From Rhynchospora pubera (taxonomy: Eukaryota; Streptophyta; Magnoliopsida; Poales; Cyperaceae): DNA of 64,000 nucleotides. A program made the position numbers and the translations under genes. How positions within the stretch are numbered: the stretch's first letter is position 1; every line of letters starts with the position of its first letter. The DNA lies in assembly GCA_028095005.1 (NCBI GenBank), contig CM051463.1, forward strand, positions 3,208,295-3,272,294, in the 5' to 3' direction. This document shows positions 26,455-36,587 of this stretch, one piece after another. Below the pieces are notes generated by a model, which ran no database searches, was not told where the DNA came from, and saw nothing but the letters and a program-made list of their open reading frames with translations.

Positions 26455-26459
26455 CTTAT

Positions 26460-27485
26460 GTATGGTTGCTATGATAGTACAGGATGCCAACTAACATTGA
26501 TCGGTAAATTAAAATGGCTGCCAAGTTTTACTCTCATATAGACAGGCAGACAGACGGCGGACAGATAGGCGTACGCGTCATATGATGTTAATTTATTTCT
26601 TTTGTGCGCGCGCCGCAATGCGAGCTGTCCGATATATATTAGTGGGTACGTCGCGCGTTGCGCGATCTATTTTTTTTGTCCTGTATTTTTTTGACAGTCT
26701 TATTAATAGTAAAAATACGATGGGAAAAAGAGCGATAAATCTAAATTGAATTTGACAAATCGAGCTGTATAATTTTATGAACAGCAATGACAACCTTAAA
26801 TTATCCGGTGCTTAACCTGTAGAATTAAAAAATCTTTGAGTTTCATCAAATCTGCAACTTGACCCAAATAAAAAGATAATTCGAACAATACATTGATATT
26901 GCATCGTATATGTACCTCTCGTCTCTGATTATGCCCAATTAAGCAGAGGCTGACTTCATATCTGCTAAGATGGTTGACTTCATACCCATGCTCTCTGCCG
27001 CCTTGATTGGATGGAGAGAGAGAGGAAGAGAGAGAGAAAGAGAGAGAGAGAGAAGGAGAGGGAGTACGGAGTATTTCGCTGAGCAACTGAAAAGATGAGA
27101 GCTGCGCTGATGAAGACCAAATATACCAACGAAAGAGGAAAATAGTAGCAACCTATGTTACCTGGGTGCGGGTGCGGGTATCGTATCGGATACGATGCGG
27201 GTGCGGAAATACGACATTTTTCAAAAAACTCGGATACGGCTGTATATATAAAATAATTAAAATAATATATTTTTTTGTAATTTATATATGTTGTAATAAA
27301 AAAATAATTTATATATATTATTTAATATAATGTTATTAACATTATATTATAATCTTTTAATTTTTTAATTTATATTGAAAAATTTAACGGTTAATAATAT
27401 TATATTTAACAATATAATTAACATTTGTTACGGTTATGACATTATATTATAAACTGTTAATAACATATGTTAAAAATATAACGTT
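26460..27485. other. spacer with GA microsatellite and GTATCGGATACG-type motifs
   Basis: No gene. It contains a purine (GA)n-rich run at about 27012-27062 and, at 27160-27240, a GC-richer stretch with repeated GTGCGGGTGCGGG and GTATCGGATACG words that looks like the end of a DNA transposon. Beyond it, 27250-27480 is almost pure A/T. A matching right-hand end was not found, although related CGTATCG words occur at 29270-29420. Confidence 0.55.
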
Positions 27486-29036
27486 AATTTAACTAGGGGT
27501 GAAAACGGTAGTCGTTTCGACCGTTATTTCGTTTCGTTTCGTCCTAAACGGAACGGTAATGGTCAAAGATTTCAGTTTCGTTTATGGAACGGAACAGTTA
27601 ACGCAAATATAAACTCAATTGCGTCTCAAAACGGAACGGTTAACGAAACAGAGCTATTTCGTTATCGTTTATTTCGTCTATTTCGTTTTTACATTCTACC
27701 CATATGCTATTCATGTGATTGCAGAGACGTGAGGCGGAGAAAACGATGGATCGCTCTAAAACCTAATTCCGCCGCTCACTCTCTCATATCTCTGTCTCTC
27801 CCTCTCTCTTCGCCGATCACCCATTCCCTCTCCATCTCCTCCCATCTATCTCCCTCTCTCTTCTCCGATCACCTCCCTCACCCCTCCCCTCTCCATCAAC
27901 CAGAACCCAACACCTCTCTCTCTTCTCCGCTAAACACCCCTTTTTTCTCCGATCATCTCTTTCACCCATCTCTTCTCTCACGCAGCAACCAAGGACCCCA
28001 CCTTGACCTTTTTTTCTCTCACTATCTCTCGCAACAACCAAGGATCTTCCATAAAAGCTGGAAGATCGTTCCTCTAACCCATCTCTTCCTCTTTCTCTCT
28101 CGAGCTAGACTGACGACGACCTTTAAAGTCAGCAGCGACTTTTTGGCGGCTAAAGATGGCCGACAACAGCTGAGGTTTGTCTTATGGCTGACAAAAACTA
28201 ATTCTTTCCTTCTCCTATGGACGACAACAGCTAAGTCTTTTCTTCTTTTTTATTTGGAGATTAGCATTGATTTCAGTTATTCTTATTGCTCGAAGTATTT
28301 TCTGAATTTTCAATTCTTTTCGCTTACTGGGTTACTGGATTTGCTTACTTGGTTACTGGATTTGCTTACTGATTACTGGTTTGGCTTACGAGGTTACTGG
28401 GTTTGCTTACTGGTTTACTGGGTTTACTTACTGGTTACAGGTTTGGTTTGCTTATTGGATTACTGGGTTTACTTATTCGTTTTTATCTTTCTGTTTCAGT
28501 GGTTTTGAGACTTTAGCAGTTGGTACGAGCTTGGTACCAGTTGAGTACAGCTTGCTATGGCTACTGGTATGCTATTTTTAGGTGTCAAAGAGCAAGGAGC
28601 ACGGAGCTTAGGAAAAGGATATTCAATATTTATCGTTTTTTACTTTTATTTAATTGATTGTTCTCCTGTTTAATCATTTTGTGAATCTGTGTTCAACATT
28701 TTGTTCTCGTATCTCTATGTTCAACATCTTTTTTTTTTGTTTGCATGTTCTCAACTAAATATGATGTTATTTGTAAAGTATGTCTACTGGTATGCTATTT
28801 GCAACGATAGGGAAAAAATAGAAAAACACATGTAAGACGCGGTTAAAAGTTTTGGACGGTTGAACCGTCTTGATCGTCTAATTACTGCGAAACGAGCAAC
28901 GCAACAAAATCTGGTTGCCTTAAATGAACGGAACGAAAAACGCAAAAATGTCAAATTTGCGTATAATCAACGAAACGACCAACGAAAGAACTCGTTTTCG
29001 TGATCGTTTTCCTCGTTATGCAACCCTGAATTTAAC
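27486..29036. mobile_element. second non-autonomous hAT-type transposon with 8-bp target duplication
   Basis: The element itself is 27494-29028 (1,535 bp). The left end is TAGGGGTGAAAACGG and the complement of the right end is CAGGGTTGCATAACG, an imperfect Ac-type inverted repeat. AATTTAAC is duplicated exactly at 27486-27493 and 29029-29036. Subterminal regions are rich in CGTTTCGT and ACGGAACG words on both sides. Inside is a CT-rich patch (27770-28080) giving a spurious 259-aa frame, and a short minisatellite (28323-28475, TTACTGGRTTTGCTTACT-type). No transposase is present. It belongs to a different family from the 11506 element but has the same architecture. Confidence 0.86.
28323..28475 (+). 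repeat. short minisatellite inside the hAT element
   Basis: About seven irregular copies of a 20-22-base unit close to TTACTGGGTTTGCTTACTGG, varying in length and sequence. It accounts for most of the GYW-rich frames seen there. Confidence 0.8.
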
Positions 29037-29617
29037 ATCCCAACTATCACAATTTATGTCCATACGAAAATGTAGAAGTTGTTTGTACAGCCCAGCCCAA
29101 TAAGTGATGTTGTTTATCCGGTTTGGAAATGAACTATTAGTCCCACAAGGGATCTACAAGCTATATATACATAGTATATAAAGCATGAGCCATGTGAGAT
29201 GGCAGCTAAGTTGAACTGCACGTGATTGCGCAGCAGAGATCAGATTCGGTGCTTCTGGCTCCCGATACGCGTGTCGGCGCCGTATCGATGACTGTATCTG
29301 ATGGTCATACCGATTAAAATATTCGAATAAATATGCCAGATGGCGAATCCGGTGCGTATCGCACGTGAATCCGTGTCGGATACGTGTCCAATTCGAGATA
29401 CGCTGTTAATTTGCCGTATCTCCAACGGAGAAGGAGAATCCAATCAGACGGTCACGATGGGAAGAGAGCAAATGGACGGCTAGGATTCTACACTGTTCTA
29501 ACAACTGTTTACCTACAGGGGGGTCAACGGAAAGTCAACATGCGCGATTTAATACATTAAATGATGATATCTGATTGAGACCAGATCACGATTACAAGAT
29601 TACAACAAAATAATTGA
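29037..29617. other. spacer with CGTATCG-type repeats
   Basis: No gene. 29240-29420 is GC-richer and carries several CGTATC/GATACG words similar to those at 27160-27240, on the other side of the hAT insertion. The hAT element may have landed inside an older degenerate element. The 67-aa minus frame here is not protein-like. Confidence 0.45.
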
Positions 29618-30039
29618 TATTAATTAGAGATAGGCTAAAATTAGTCGCGACTGACGGATGAGATCGTCGGCTACGATCAAATCTCAATTTTCAAGATTTT
29701 AACAGTCAATCTGAACCGTTCAATGTGTTCTCCATATTGAAATCTCGTTGGAGAGAAAATTATATATTTTTCTGAAATTTTTTAGTATTTATTTGATATT
29801 TTATAAAATTTTTAATCTAAACAATGTTGGACCCTTCAATAACTATGATTTTTAAAATTCTCAAAAAAATAGTAAAAAAAATCAGAAAAATATAAAATTT
29901 TGTCTCAAATGAGATTTTAATATGGAGAACACATTGAACGGTTCAGATTAGTCATTAGAATCTCAAAAGTTGAAATATAATCGCAACTGACGAATCCATA
30001 CGTCAATCGTAATTGATTTTAGCCTATCTCTATTAATTA
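29618..30039. mobile_element. foldback MITE, MULE-type, 9-bp target duplication
   Basis: The element is 29627-30030 (404 bp). It begins GAGATAGGCTAAAAT and ends with its complement; the inverted repeat continues with mismatches through most of each arm, so the whole element could fold into a long hairpin. TATTAATTA is duplicated perfectly at 29618-29626 and 30031-30039. A 9-bp duplication with GAG-starting ends fits a Mutator-like MITE. Its interior (GAAATCTC..., TTTTTACTATTTTT) resembles that of the element at 53007-53419. Confidence 0.88.
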
Positions 30040-33000
30040 TGTCTTCGCTTTTGTCTTCTCTCCTATCTGCATGTATACGCGTCAGTTAGCCGAAACATCA
30101 CATAGATTCATCGCTCGGGCTGTTTGAACTGTCCGTTTGTATGTATCATAACAAATGATAGCTAAAATGACTGATGCAGTGTAAAGTTCACGCTAGCTGC
30201 AACAATCCAAATATATAAAAAAAATTAAGGTATATTTATGCGAAACAAAATATGGCGCAACTACTTTGAAGTAATATATATTAATGGAAAATAACCAAAC
30301 ATTATAATCACAGAAACACATGACCTAGAGACTCGAGAATAAGGCTCTAGCTACCAAATTGTATTTATGAAACTTATTATACCTTTTTTTTTTAAGTTTT
30401 TCAATCCGATCATCAAATGATTTATTTTGTTCATTTCAATTAACAATTTGACATCTATAGCCAGACTTGTTGTTTTCAAAAAAGACTATTTGGTAAATTT
30501 TGGGAATCAGATTAATTGGTCAATTTTTTTTCATCGATAATTGGGTTGTGATGGGAAAACAAGGATGTGTTGGAATTAAGTAATAAGAAATACAACGGCC
30601 TTTCTTTTCCCTATCAACCTTCAAGTTTGTTCTATGAATTATATTTTAAAAGAATGACAAGTTGGCTTAAGTTTACAAATTTATTACTAAGTTGAAATTC
30701 TTAGCAGTAATAAAAGTTTCAAAGTTGGCATGCTACCAAAATTGAATTACTATGCGGTTTTACTCTTCGCCTACAATTTAGTCTCATGACTTTGTTTTTT
30801 AAAACCAAATTGGATTTCTCAGGTTTTGACTCTGACTAAGATTCTAGAAGTTAAAATGGAACTCTTTTAATCCATATATAGTCCTATAGCCTCCCGCTAT
30901 GTGTGTTTTTTATAATTTATATTAATTAAATTTACGGATCTCATATCAACGACGTCTAATTGTTTTACAGTTTACACTTATTCATCAACATTCGTTTTTG
31001 TTGGACTATATTAAACTAAGTTAAGATGTAAGGCAAAAGTAAAACACAAATTTTAAGCAAGCAGGGCTTCAAATGTGAAATGTTCATCAGATAAAAAAAA
31101 ATAAAGCTGGACCTAATGGACTTGTAAATGGCAACCGTCCGTTTGATGGATTTAGTTCTATCAAATAAATTTAGTCCAATTGTTGATCACAACTACAAGG
31201 TTCAGGACATTTTTTTTCTAAAAAAAAAAATACACTAGGATTTTGGTTTCAAAATGATGGAGTAATGCATCTAGCAATCCTTTTAAATTAGGAAGGGTCT
31301 CAGTTCGAAAAAAAAAAATACACTAGGATTGGTTTCAAAATGATGGAGTAATGCATCTAGCAATCCTTTTAAATTAGGAAGGGTCACAGTTCGAAATAAA
31401 AAAAATACGTAACTGTAAAAATAATTAAAACGCTCCTGCAAATACAAAAAAAAAAAAAAAAAAATCCGGAGCATAATTTTGGGCCTCGACAATATTATTT
31501 GGGACCGAAATGAATGACGTCATAGTTTTGCTTATTAGTGGATACATAAAATATTACGAGATTTTCTGAATGTGATGGTAATTAAAAATCGAATTACCCA
31601 ATCAATGTTACGTCCATTAAAACCACGAAAAAAAAAGAATCACTACGTAGCCACTGTCTAGTTTGTCCCAAAAAAAAAAACCCGAAAAATCATTACACTT
31701 TTTGCAAGATTTCTTAGACCTGCTTGCTTTCTTTTTTTTTTCCCCCCTTGTCATCTGGTCCAAATAACTTCAGCAAGTTGCTTCGTATAATACTTATTAG
31801 GAATTAATTTCTAACTTGGTGATTCAGAACTTAAGTATGGATTTCGTAATAATATACTAGAAAAAAAAAATATATTTTTATTTCTTTTAATTTCAATTCC
31901 GAAACTGGAAAAATATGCTTCCAAGATGAAACATATTCTTATTGATTGAAATAGAGATGGGCTCCATTTAAAAAAACTGAAAGGTTTTGGAGTTTTTTTT
32001 TTTACTATACTAGATCTTTATTATACATCAATTATTTTGATTCCCCAATCATTATAATTTTCAATTTAATTCCTTAATTGTTTTACGTAACTTATCTATT
32101 TACCTTTTCACAAAGTGGATATTGGGAGTAAGAATGGAAGTGTGGCGAGGACGACAGATAAGTTAGGCAGGAGACTAGGACTAGAAAGAATTTAAATTTT
32201 GATGACGTGTCGGTGTCTTACTTTATAGTATTTTTTCAAAGGTCTTTTCAATGAAACGTGGTTGGCAAAAATTACGGCGTGTTATAATTAATTTTTTAAT
32301 TGGTTCATAATGTGTAACTAGTACAAGGGAATTCACTACGTCAACATCCATAATTGTAGCAATTATAAATAACTCATTGATGAACTTTTGTAGTCATCCT
32401 AGGAGAACAAGTCAACTAGCTATAAAGGTTGCTAATTTGAAATGGCTTCCCGTTGTAGACACGCGCACGGTCCGTCTCAATCGACACGTGCACGTGTCTA
32501 GTGTAAAAAGTAAAGTAAGTGCACTTCACCACTTTGACCACAATCCGTGTAGTGCACTACGAGCCGTCTGATCTTGATCGGATGATTCACTTTTTACGGA
32601 CCTATCAATTTAGATTATATGCACGGAGCTCCCTTGTCCATTGGATCTTAATCAGACGGCCAGAATACCGAGCGACACGCGGTGTCGCGCGGCAGCAGAT
32701 CTCATTTCCTTTGATCAAGGTTTCGGCTGCTGAGTGCTGTTTTGATAAATGAGCGTCTTATGCACTAGTCTGCATAATGGAATTAGACTATCGTCTTGTA
32801 TAAATTTTTATTCAAGGAATGTGGGAATTCAATGAATATGATAAATGACTTCGCCGTTTATCTTTAATTTCATTCTCGTTAGACACGAAAATAGATAAAG
32901 TGAACTTATAAATCGGTCTATATTTTTTATTTGAGCAACATTCCGCTATCAACATTTTGGTTGCCCTCAAATACCAATATTTTACTATTAAGCTATTTTT

Positions 33001-34501
33001 TCAAATTTTAAAATTCAAATGTTTAATCAAAACTGTTGATCTTATTTAATTTAACGAGCGATGCATTTTCCCGCACGGACTTGGTTTCATGAGCCGTCTA
33101 TCTAAAATTAATTGGTTCGATTATTGCTGGATGTTGAATAGATAAAATCAAATTATTAGTTGGTCTATATTTCATCCTAAGTCTAAATTTTAAATTTATG
33201 TTTTTTTTTATAATATTTAATTTATGTTTGGACTAGGTAAGAAGAGGTCAAGAGGTAGTAGATGCCAGGCTACCGCCCATCATGACGGACCAGACCATGA
33301 CATAATATCACAATGCTCTGTAACAAAACTACCCAATAAATAATTTTAAATTGGGCTTGAATACCAGCTCTAAACTCATTTACAAGAATCCTTTTTCTTT
33401 TCTCACATAGAAAGCCCATTGTCAGTACCACTATAAATAGTAGGCCTGAATTGTCTTATGAAAAATAGACTTGCCTCTGCCACTGAAAGTTACTAAAATC
33501 CAATAATTAAACATGTAATCGTAAGAAATTTCACATGTATCATCGTTGGATAAAGTGTTGGAGACCGTTTTATCTCGAACACCCACCAAATTAATTGCAC
33601 CACATATCAATTTCGTTCCTATCAAGCATAAATTAAATTATTTATATACAAAGTTCTAGTTAACTCCATAAAAATTGAACTAATGGATAGTTTATATGTA
33701 TGAGCATTTTTACTCGGTGAGAGGTGTGACAAAAAGCACAATAATGCCATAAGCTATTATTAAGACTTTTTTATTTATTTTTATTAAATGGGGTGACAAA
33801 AAGCACCATTGTTTAAATTGAATGGACCGAGAAGAGTTTTGCCTGTAGCACGCGCAACACTGTGCTGATTGAAATTCTACAAAAGCATTTATCTCAAAGG
33901 AAAAATATATTATCGATTACAATATTTTGGACGGCCTTCGTTGCAATTTTTAGCATATATTAGCACAATTCTAAACTTTCAAGCTCATGCAGTAATGTAG
34001 TAATGTATCTAGGATTATAATCAAGGAAAGTCCATATCACAAATTGGTTGAAATTGGATTGAATTTCGTCATTTTACTTGTACCATCGTTTTCTACTTGT
34101 ATAGTTTTTCATATTAAATAAAAATAAGCATAGTTTGCTCTACATCTTGCCTAGAAAAAAATAATGATGCTTGTTATTTAATACTGAATGTGAAGTAAGA
34201 AAAAGACGTCCAAATTTAACCCAAATAAATTAAGTGAACTTTCTACATTATTTTCGTAACTCAGTAGTTGAAGTTGATAATGCAGCCAAATGTACGGACG
34301 ATGCTTATCTGTTTGCCTGCAAGGCTGCAACTCATTGTGGTACTGGTGCTTCTCGACAAGACTACCCCTGCACAATTCTATTTTGTTTTTTTGTTTTTTT
34401 ATTATTTTTTAGTTCAATCTTGTTTGACTTCTCTTTACTGCATTTCCTAGCCGCCTAAGTAAAAGAACAACAAAACCAACTTTTGTTTTCCAGACAAAAT
34501 T
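30040..34501. other. 4.4-kb non-coding spacer
   Basis: No supportable gene; frames are short and AT-biased. It includes an 86-bp tandem duplication (31225-31398), several A and T homopolymers, an inverted copy of the 6871-7159 MITE core near 32990-33075, and a 32440-32720 stretch with repeated GATC/CAGACGG and CACGTG words typical of unclassified plant MITEs. Confidence 0.6.
31225..31398. repeat. 86-bp tandem duplication
   Basis: Two adjacent copies share AATACACTAGGAT, TGATGGAGTAATGCATCT and AATTAGGAAGGGTC, differing by a 3-base gap and a T/A change. Each copy is preceded by an A run, which probably seeded the slippage. Confidence 0.9.
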
Positions 34502-36149
34502 TCTTATTTGGAAATATATTTTTTTTTGAAAAAAGGCTTTAAAGCCCAGTTTCATTGCTGAAACAAATGTTACAATTACATGTACTGATACTCAACTACA
34601 GCTAACAACTATCTACTGCCTGATATGCCCAACAAGAAGCATGATTATCATCTATCTAGCTAATTCTATATCATCTTGTTTACTAAAAAATTTACAAAGA
34701 CCTAAAAACTCTATTACTACCCACTAGTTGCTTCCCCAAATTACCCAGTCCCCTGGTGGCAGCTCCTCAGTAAAGATGAATTCCACTAAAATTAGCCATT
34801 ACACCACTATAAACTTCTATCTAGAATTCTAGATTTAATCTGTACCAGAACTGACCTGAATATAACACAATTGTCATCTTCACACCACAATCATCATGTC
34901 CTAGTCTCCTCCATATTCGCGTCCCCTGCGAAATCAGTCCAAGACCCATCTCTTGTATCTCTAGTGTGTGACAACAATCTTACCCTCCATGCAACTCATA
35001 ATTTTCGAAATACCAACCGCCCTTGATCATCTTCAGTGAGAAGCCATTCCATCTGATTCTCTATTTTCTTCTTTTTCTTGTTCTTTTCTTTTTTCACCTT
35101 AATTTTCGATTGTCCCTCCACTTTATCTTCAATTCCAATTTCCTTGCCACTGTTCTCCTTTTGAGCTTCTTCCTTTTCTTTGTTTTCTTTCTGCCCCTCA
35201 TACAAGTCATTTTGTGCTTCTTTTTGTCCTTCTTTCATCACCCCACTATATGACATCACATTCCCTTCACTATTGTCTACCTTTTTTCCCTCCGTACTAG
35301 TCATATTCATGGTTATCGGCATCTCAATCATAGTTTTTGTTACGGCCCCACTCACTTCTTCGTTACTGTCCTCCTTGTCCTTTCCCTCTGCTATGTGTCC
35401 CTCACTTATATTATTTTTCTTCATGCCATCTGATGTAATTTTCTCTTCTCCTTCTAGGACCACTCCTTGATTAACACAATTTTTATGTGATTGGTCCTCC
35501 TTCCGCTTCCAAATCCGTTTTCCTTGATAATCATTCCATCTCTCAACATGAAAATTCACAGTAAATGTGATTACCTTGTGGTTGTTATCAGCATGAGGTT
35601 TATGTTGATAGTTCAATGAATCTGCAAGCACTTTACAATTTCTCGACTTGTGACCATGCTTCTCACATGCAAAGCAAACAATTGATCTATTACACTGGTT
35701 TGCATAGTGCCCTTCACCTCCACACCTGAGACACAATGGGTGTGCATATGTTGATTCAGATAGGATGCGCCGCACACGCGCTCGAGCTCGATCAAGTGGG
35801 GATATGTTAGTTTGTCCCTGTTCTGAACCTTCATCTCTTTGCTTCTCTTCTTGACTAAGCTCTATCCGACTTCCCTCTATTGCTGAAGTCACGATGCTTG
35901 TAAGGGTTTCAAGCTCCCGTTTGATTTCTCCAAACACCAAGGCTTGAGTCGTTGAATCCACCGTTGCTGCTACGAGGCTTGTCAGAGAGGCGATTGCTTG
36001 CTTGATTTCTCCTAATCGAGTCTGCTCCATCTCAACTTCGATCTAGGGTTTCATTGTTGCAGCTTGTGCAAGAACGAGATAAGTCAAATCAAGAACAGAA
36101 AAGGAATATTTGTGGATTTTAGAAGATTATCTCTTATTTGGAAATATAT
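34502..36149 (-). mobile_element. poly(A) retroposon carrying only an ORF1-like gene, 18-bp target duplication
   Basis: The element is 34520-36131 (1,612 bp). The target TCTTATTTGGAAATATAT is duplicated without mismatch at 34502-34519 and 36132-36149. A T run at the left edge is the minus-strand poly(A) tail, preceded by GGGCTTTAAAGCC. These are the marks of LINE-type target-primed insertion. Inside is one intact 344-aa frame (34996-36030) starting about 100 bases from the 5' end and a 470-base 3' region. No endonuclease or reverse transcriptase is present. The perfect target repeats and intact ORF indicate a recent event. It is either a non-autonomous LINE derivative that kept only ORF1 or a retrocopy of a zinc-knuckle gene. 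Confidence 0.88.
34996..36030 (-). CDS. ORF1/gag-like protein with two CCHC zinc knuckles
   Basis: 344 aa, single uninterrupted exon. Residues 1-60 look helical and contain two related halves (LGEIKQAIASLTSLVAA and FGEIKRELETLTSIVTS), suggesting a coiled coil or oligomerisation segment. A basic stretch (RARARVRR) precedes two knuckles, both CX2CX4HX4C: residues 100-113 (CLRCGGEGHYANQC) and 119-132 (CFACEKHGHKSRNC). The second half is long, acidic and lysine-rich (EGQKE-type repeats, KKEKNKKKKK) and probably disordered. Knuckles of this type bind RNA or ssDNA and occur in plant LINE ORF1 proteins, but the DUF4283 domain that usually precedes them is not evident. The gene is carried inside a poly(A) retroposon. 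Host-gene retrocopy is the alternative. Confidence 0.75.
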   Translation of the reverse strand: MEQTRLGEIKQAIASLTSLVAATVDSTTQALVFGEIKRELETLTSIVTSAIEGSRIELSQEEKQRDEGSEQGQTNISPLDRARARVRRILSESTYAHPLCLRCGGEGHYANQCNRSIVCFACEKHGHKSRNCKVLADSLNYQHKPHADNNHKVITFTVNFHVERWNDYQGKRIWKRKEDQSHKNCVNQGVVLEGEEKITSDGMKKNNISEGHIAEGKDKEDSNEEVSGAVTKTMIEMPITMNMTSTEGKKVDNSEGNVMSYSGVMKEGQKEAQNDLYEGQKENKEKEEAQKENSGKEIGIEDKVEGQSKIKVKKEKNKKKKKIENQMEWLLTEDDQGRLVFRKL

Positions 36150-36587
36150 AATATACAAAATTCATATCAGGCTTATTAATTCTAGCTAATACTTCTCCGA
36201 GCAAGTTTCAACATTATGTGTTTCTTAGTTGTTTTGACAGGAAAGATGCGTTCGGCCTCTGTACTGACAACATGTAAGGCGCTGCCCATGGCTCACCCCT
36301 TACTTGAAAAGTAGAGGAGCTAATGCTAGTGCTCCGAGTAAAAAAAAAAATGTACAGAGTGGTAAAAAAATACATCTAATATTCCTACTCAGACACAGAA
36401 CAAGGAAAACATTACTAAAACTTATATTATTTACTAATTCTAGCCTCATGTACATATATATACTTACAAATGACATTATCCCTTCAAAAGAACAAAATAA
36501 TATGCTATACTAAAGAATTTACAACTTCCTATAACCAAAATTGGCATCTCTCCGGTGTTTAACACTTCCTAAGATCTTCCTTTCTTG
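36150..36587. other. short spacer and 3' UTR of the hydrolase/CPBP gene
   Basis: No coding signal. The part adjoining 36588 is expected to be the 3' UTR of the minus-strand gene. Confidence 0.6.

Noticed and set aside
27729..28508. 259-aa plus-strand open frame
   Set aside because: It is Ser/Leu/Pro-rich from a CT tract and then a GYW-type minisatellite, lies wholly inside a non-autonomous hAT element, and has no domain.
33110..33125. Possible tRNA T-loop (GGTTCGATTATTG)
   Set aside because: No acceptor stem, D-arm or anticodon arm could be built around it.
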